A stretch of DNA of 10,027 nt from contig JAUHXW010000084.1 in assembly GCA_030426705.1 (NCBI GenBank), forward strand, positions 1 through 10,027, in the 5' to 3' direction. The translations under genes were made by a program, and so were the position numbers. Source of the DNA: Gammaproteobacteria bacterium. Its GTDB lineage: Bacteria > Pseudomonadota > Gammaproteobacteria > Xanthomonadales > Marinicellaceae. This document shows, in pieces, positions 6,809 to 10,027 of the stretch. Every line of letters starts with the position of its first letter. Positions within the stretch are counted from its first letter, which is position 1. The notes beneath the pieces were generated by a model. That model was given only the letters and a program-made list of their open reading frames with translations, was not told the DNA's origin and did not search any database.

Positions 6809-8758
6809 TTATCGAGCAGCGTAAGAACTCATGCTGCCATTTCGAGAACTGTCACGAGTTTGTGCCATGTCTCTCATGCCTTCGGTATGGCATTGTCCAG
6901 TTTTGTGACCACGGTTAACTGCGCCAGACAATTGTCCACGGGACTTTTCAGTGGTACCATCTTCAGGATCCGAAAGCACCAAATCTGATGCCATGTTACA
7001 GTAGTCATATCGCCACCATTTATCAGTGAATGATGTGGTGTAGTAATTAACTTTATTGCGTGCCCAGGTAGGAATGCCTGATAACCATGAGCTGGCACCT
7101 GAAACTGTCAAGTTGCCATTATAGCCACAACCCACACCAAAAATATCACCCAAAGCTGCTAAATTTCCAGCCAATGGTGTTCCCTGATAGGGTGTACCTA
7201 CCGATTGTATCAAACGTCCGCTACCAGCATTATCCAAACCACTCCAATAGTAAGTATACAAGTGCAACGATGCCGCACCACCTTGTGAGTGTGCGACCAC
7301 ACCAAATGATGGGAAGTTATCACCGTAGGAGTCAATTAATCTGGCAAAGGCATCGTGCGTTCTGTTTTGCCCAAAATCAGTGAACTTAACACTGTTACTG
7401 AATTGATATTGGACTGGCCCCCAGGCGTCACCTGAACAGTATCCATGAACCAGCATGAGTTTGCCCCCAGCAGCTTTTTCTCTGGCTTTCAAAGAATCAG
7501 GCTTATCACCTTTCAACATCGACTCATACAGGCCACCATCGTAACTGGATTTGGATTGTGCTGAAATATTCGGCAACTGTAAGGGCAAACGCTCAACATC
7601 CAGCATGTTGATGTAATATTGCGTGTCTTCAATTCTGATGTTTTTCAATTCAAAGGGGGCTTGAACACCTTCAGATAACAACCAACGATCATCCAATTGT
7701 AAGTTGATTTGGCCTTTCTTTACTTCTGCGATGGTAGACAACCAGGATACTGGCACCAACTCTTTGGACTTACCGGCTTCTTTGGTGCCCCACACTTCTG
7801 CAAACACCCTGAAACGAGTATCGGTTTTCATGGTGTCTAAGCCAAAGGACAAGTCTATCTTATGTCCACCGCTGTATTGACCGATTACATTTTTGGAATT
7901 AATCAATAAATCTGAAGCTATCACCGGAATCACATGCTCAACCGTTCTGTAAAATGGTTTACCTTTTGGCGTTATGCCTTGAGCAATAACTTGTACTTGA
8001 TACAAACCTTCCTGTTCAGCAACAAAGCTGCCATTAAATTCACCATCAAGGGCCGCTTTATCAAATTCTGCACCATCATCAAACAAACTGATTTCCCTGA
8101 CCTGGCCAGCAGGATCTGTGATTCTCATGTAAGCACTGCGAATCAATTGCAGGTCATTTTTCACCACAGTAAATTCAGAGTCATCAGCAAACGCATAGGC
8201 TGATAAATTAATCACATCTCCCACCAATTGTCCTTGGGTGCTGACAAATGATTTCAAGCGATAAGGACTGTCACTACTGACCAATAAATAACCATTGGCT
8301 GCTTCATTTATTTCAGTGTTGATTTCAAATTCATAGCGACCTGATTTCAGGTTTTGCAAATCAAATTGCGTGGCTGGAAACCTTTCTTCAGCCATGCCAA
8401 ATGTGGTTTCTGAAGCGATATAGTCTATATCAGCCTGACCAGCATTTTTTTGTATACCGGCTTGTCTTATATTTAATTGCCACTGCTTTTTATCTGGTGA
8501 AAATAACAAAACTTTTGGATTTTCACCATCAATCAAAACATTTTGACTCCATGATTTTTGACCTTGTACATTGTCTGACAAGTCAACAGCAATCATCGCA
8601 TGTTTGGAAATAATGGCATTTTCTTCTGGCGCAGCCTTTTGCATCAGTTCAATTTCAATGGCTGGACCTGCCAGTTGTTTTGGAATTGGATTGGCCGTAA
8701 CTACAGACGTAATCAACAGCATTGACGCAACAGCGCCTGTCAATATTTTTTTGTTCAT
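6809..8758 (-). CDS. Secreted alpha/beta hydrolase, lipase-like, with N-terminal beta-rich region
   Basis: Predicted exported 649-residue protein. Residues 1-22 are a signal peptide (NKK, hydrophobic LLITSVV, cut near VTA). Residues about 25-400 look beta-rich and include an Ig-like stretch with SLFDDGAEFDKAALDGEF near 224-241. The catalytic domain starts near 430: LMLVHGY (434-440) supplies the oxyanion His-Gly, and AHSQG (489-493) holds the nucleophile Ser491. That motif begins with Ala where classical lipases have Gly. GTPYQGTPLAG (521-531) is lipase-like. Candidate acid residues are D592 or D597, and candidate His H618 or H624. All four cysteines (441, 544, 587, 623) lie in the catalytic domain, suggesting disulfides. 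A lipid or ester substrate is inferred, not shown. RBS AGAGGG lies 6 bases before the ATG. Transcribed alone. Confidence 0.78.
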   Translation of the reverse strand: MNKKILTGAVASMLLITSVVTANPIPKQLAGPAIEIELMQKAAPEENAIISKHAMIAVDLSDNVQGQKSWSQNVLIDGENPKVLLFSPDKKQWQLNIRQAGIQKNAGQADIDYIASETTFGMAEERFPATQFDLQNLKSGRYEFEINTEINEAANGYLLVSSDSPYRLKSFVSTQGQLVGDVINLSAYAFADDSEFTVVKNDLQLIRSAYMRITDPAGQVREISLFDDGAEFDKAALDGEFNGSFVAEQEGLYQVQVIAQGITPKGKPFYRTVEHVIPVIASDLLINSKNVIGQYSGGHKIDLSFGLDTMKTDTRFRVFAEVWGTKEAGKSKELVPVSWLSTIAEVKKGQINLQLDDRWLLSEGVQAPFELKNIRIEDTQYYINMLDVERLPLQLPNISAQSKSSYDGGLYESMLKGDKPDSLKAREKAAGGKLMLVHGYCSGDAWGPVQYQFSNSVKFTDFGQNRTHDAFARLIDSYGDNFPSFGVVAHSQGGAASLHLYTYYWSGLDNAGSGRLIQSVGTPYQGTPLAGNLAALGDIFGVGCGYNGNLTVSGASSWLSGIPTWARNKVNYYTTSFTDKWWRYDYCNMASDLVLSDPEDGTTEKSRGQLSGAVNRGHKTGQCHTEGMRDMAQTRDSSRNGSMSSYAAR

Positions 8759-8877
8759 TTAAAACCCTCTTTATCTTGTGTTATTTGATTTTTTTGGTCA
8801 ATTTTCAGGCCTGACGATAATATCGCGTCTGTTGTGTTTTTTATTTTTTTTGAACACTGAAAATTCAACCGCAAATG

Positions 8878-8906
8878 AAAATAACATACTTTTAACTTTT
8901 TTTCAA
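8878..8906 (-). promoter_or_regulatory. Possible sigma-70 promoter for the secreted hydrolase
   Basis: On the minus strand TTGAAA (8901-8906) is followed after 17 bases by TATTTT (8878-8883), 5/6 and 4/6 matches to consensus. It would give a leader of about 110 bases. The region is A/T-rich, so a chance match is possible. The -35 overlaps the palindrome at 8902-8919. Confidence 0.35.
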
Positions 8907-8919
8907 ACGTTTGTTTGAA
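8902..8919. promoter_or_regulatory. PsrA-like operator palindrome in the hydrolase/acnB divergent region
   Basis: TTCAAAC, then GTTT, then GTTTGAA: an 18-base inverted repeat with perfect 7-base arms. The core CAAAC-N4-GTTTG fits the pattern described for PsrA, the fatty-acid-responsive TetR-family repressor of pseudomonads (G/CAAAC, 2-4 bases, GTTTG/C). It lies 144 bases before the hydrolase start and 160 before acnB, and overlaps the -35 of the possible hydrolase promoter. The rest of 8759-9079 (321 bases) shows only A/T-rich sequence, the acnB promoter and a short CGATAATATCG palindrome at 8815-8825. Confidence 0.45.
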
Positions 8920-9025
8920 TTCGGACATGCTTTTTTTACTTGTTTTGGTGATTATTGCATTATTCGGGGCTTTGTAATTCTAAATCCTATGTGTATTTAT
9001 TCAACCAAAGTAGAACGCATCCTGG

Positions 9026-9054
9026 TTAACTTTAAAGGGTAATTCAGGTATAAT
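9026..9054 (+). promoter_or_regulatory. Sigma-70 promoter of acnB
   Basis: A consensus -10 TATAAT (9049-9054) lies exactly 17 bases after TTAACT (9026-9031; 4/6 match). Transcription would begin near 9061, leaving a leader of about 19 bases before the ATG at 9080. AGAG at 9070-9073 is a weak ribosome-binding site, 6 bases before the start. Confidence 0.75.
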
Positions 9055-9079
9055 GCGCGCTTTAATTTTAGAGTATCAA

Positions 9080-10027
9080 ATGAGCTTGTATAAAGACTAT
9101 CTGAATGACATTGAAACCCGAAAAACTCAAGGTTTAAATCCATTGCCGATTGATGATGCCAACTTACTGAATGTTATCATTGAACAAATCAAAGACCAGA
9201 GCCACCAACACCGCGAAGATTCTCTAAAATACTTCATCTATAACACATTACCAGGCACAACCAGTGCAGCTGGTGCTAAAGCACGTTTCCTGAAAGAAAT
9301 TATTTTAGGCAATGAAACGGTTGCAGAAATTTCTATAGATTTCGCTTTTGAATTACTTTCTCACATGAAAGGCGGCCCTTCGGTTGAAGTGTTGATTGAT
9401 TTGGCATTGTCTGACAATCAAGCCATTGCAAAACAAGCCGCTGATGTGCTGAAAACCCAGGTTTTCCTGTATGAAGCTGATACCGAGCGCTTAGCAACTG
9501 CACATGAGGCAGGTAATTTAATAGCAACTGACATCCTAAAAAGTTATGCCGCAGCCGAATTTTTCACGCAATTACCTGAAGTTGATGAGACCATTGACAT
9601 CGTTACTTATGTAGCCGGTATTGGTGACATTTCAACTGACTTGCTTTCTCCTGGCAATCAGGCTCATTCACGTGCCGATCGTGAATTGCATGGCAAAAGC
9701 ATGATTTCAGCAAAAGCTCAGGAAGAAATCGTTGCTTTGCAAAATCAACATCCGGATAAAAGGGTCATGATGGTCGCTGAAAAAGGCACCATGGGTGTAG
9801 GCTCATCACGTATGTCCGGGGTGAATAATGTGGCTTTATGGACTGGTAAACAAGCCAGTCCTTATGTACCATTTGTTAATTATGCTCCTGTGGTTGCTGG
9901 TACCAATGGCATCTCCCCTATTTTCTTGACCACTGTTGACGTTACTGGCGGCATTGGCCTGGATTTAAAAAATTGGGTCAAGAAAAAAGATGCAGAAGGC
10001 AACACTGTTTTGGATGAGGATGGCGAA
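9080..10027 (+). CDS. acnB: Aconitate hydratase B (AcnB), 3' end cut by window
   Basis: First 316 residues of a protein that is normally about 860-930 residues; the frame is open to the window end. AcnB isomerises citrate and isocitrate in the TCA cycle, and many members also dehydrate 2-methylisocitrate in propionate breakdown. Residues 1 to about 160 are the AcnB-specific helical HEAT-like domain (LYKDYLNDIETRKTQGL, FAFELLSHMKGGPSVEVLID). The swivel domain then begins with STDLLSPGNQAHSRADRELH, and the substrate-binding GVGSSRMS falls near residues 239-246. The cubane-ligating cysteines lie beyond the window. This N-terminal HEAT domain separates AcnB from AcnA. The gene has its own promoter and is divergent from the secreted hydrolase. 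Confidence 0.93.
   Translation, partial: MSLYKDYLNDIETRKTQGLNPLPIDDANLLNVIIEQIKDQSHQHREDSLKYFIYNTLPGTTSAAGAKARFLKEIILGNETVAEISIDFAFELLSHMKGGPSVEVLIDLALSDNQAIAKQAADVLKTQVFLYEADTERLATAHEAGNLIATDILKSYAAAEFFTQLPEVDETIDIVTYVAGIGDISTDLLSPGNQAHSRADRELHGKSMISAKAQEEIVALQNQHPDKRVMMVAEKGTMGVGSSRMSGVNNVALWTGKQASPYVPFVNYAPVVAGTNGISPIFLTTVDVTGGIGLDLKNWVKKKDAEGNTVLDEDGE

Noticed and set aside
6874..8762. Several short open frames on both strands inside the hydrolase gene, and similar ones inside the antiporter, nudJ, mnmA and acnB genes
   Set aside because: They overlap well-supported genes in other frames, lack ribosome-binding sites and show no recognisable protein features.
1..10027. tRNA, rRNA, CRISPR array or transposase gene
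   Set aside because: No cloverleaf, regularly spaced direct repeats or transposase motifs were seen on either strand.

Overview
The window reads as chromosome of a low-GC, Gram-negative gammaproteobacterium. Three observations support this: the nudJ-mnmA-hflD gene order, an amgK-murU pair for peptidoglycan recycling, and an AcnB-type aconitase. The exact genus cannot be fixed from the sequence; a marine lineage such as Marinicella is only a guess. Every recognisable gene looks like housekeeping or exported-enzyme content. I see no phage genes, transposase gene, CRISPR array, tRNA or rRNA.

Positions 1-3640 (+ strand) hold a tight gene run: the 3' part of amgK (cut by the window edge), murU (4-base overlap), an NhaC-family antiporter (39-base gap) and nudJ (4-base overlap). 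AmgK and MurU together turn recycled N-acetylmuramic acid into UDP-MurNAc.

Positions 3641-5890 hold mnmA and hflD, which overlap by 4 bases and are bracketed by two copies of a roughly 185-base element in opposite orientation. Each copy carries five consecutive stem-loops, and the copies match at about 85% by hand alignment. The right-hand copy is further enclosed by 20-base terminal inverted repeats, so it looks like a non-coding miniature mobile element. The mnmA reading frame is broken near 4076: the flanking protein sequence fits a 19-base deletion across an AATT microhomology, and restoring 19 bases would give a normal 369-residue protein.

Positions 5891-8758 (- strand) hold two exported proteins: a small SEL1-like repeat protein of unknown role and a 649-residue secreted alpha/beta hydrolase with a lipase-type serine motif. 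The divergent region 8759-9079 holds a good sigma-70 promoter for acnB. It also holds a palindrome that matches the published PsrA (fatty-acid-responsive TetR-family regulator) half-site pattern and overlaps the -35 of a possible hydrolase promoter. The window ends inside acnB (+ strand).

The points most worth following are the paired multi-hairpin element, the mnmA lesion between its copies, and the possible fatty-acid control of the hydrolase.
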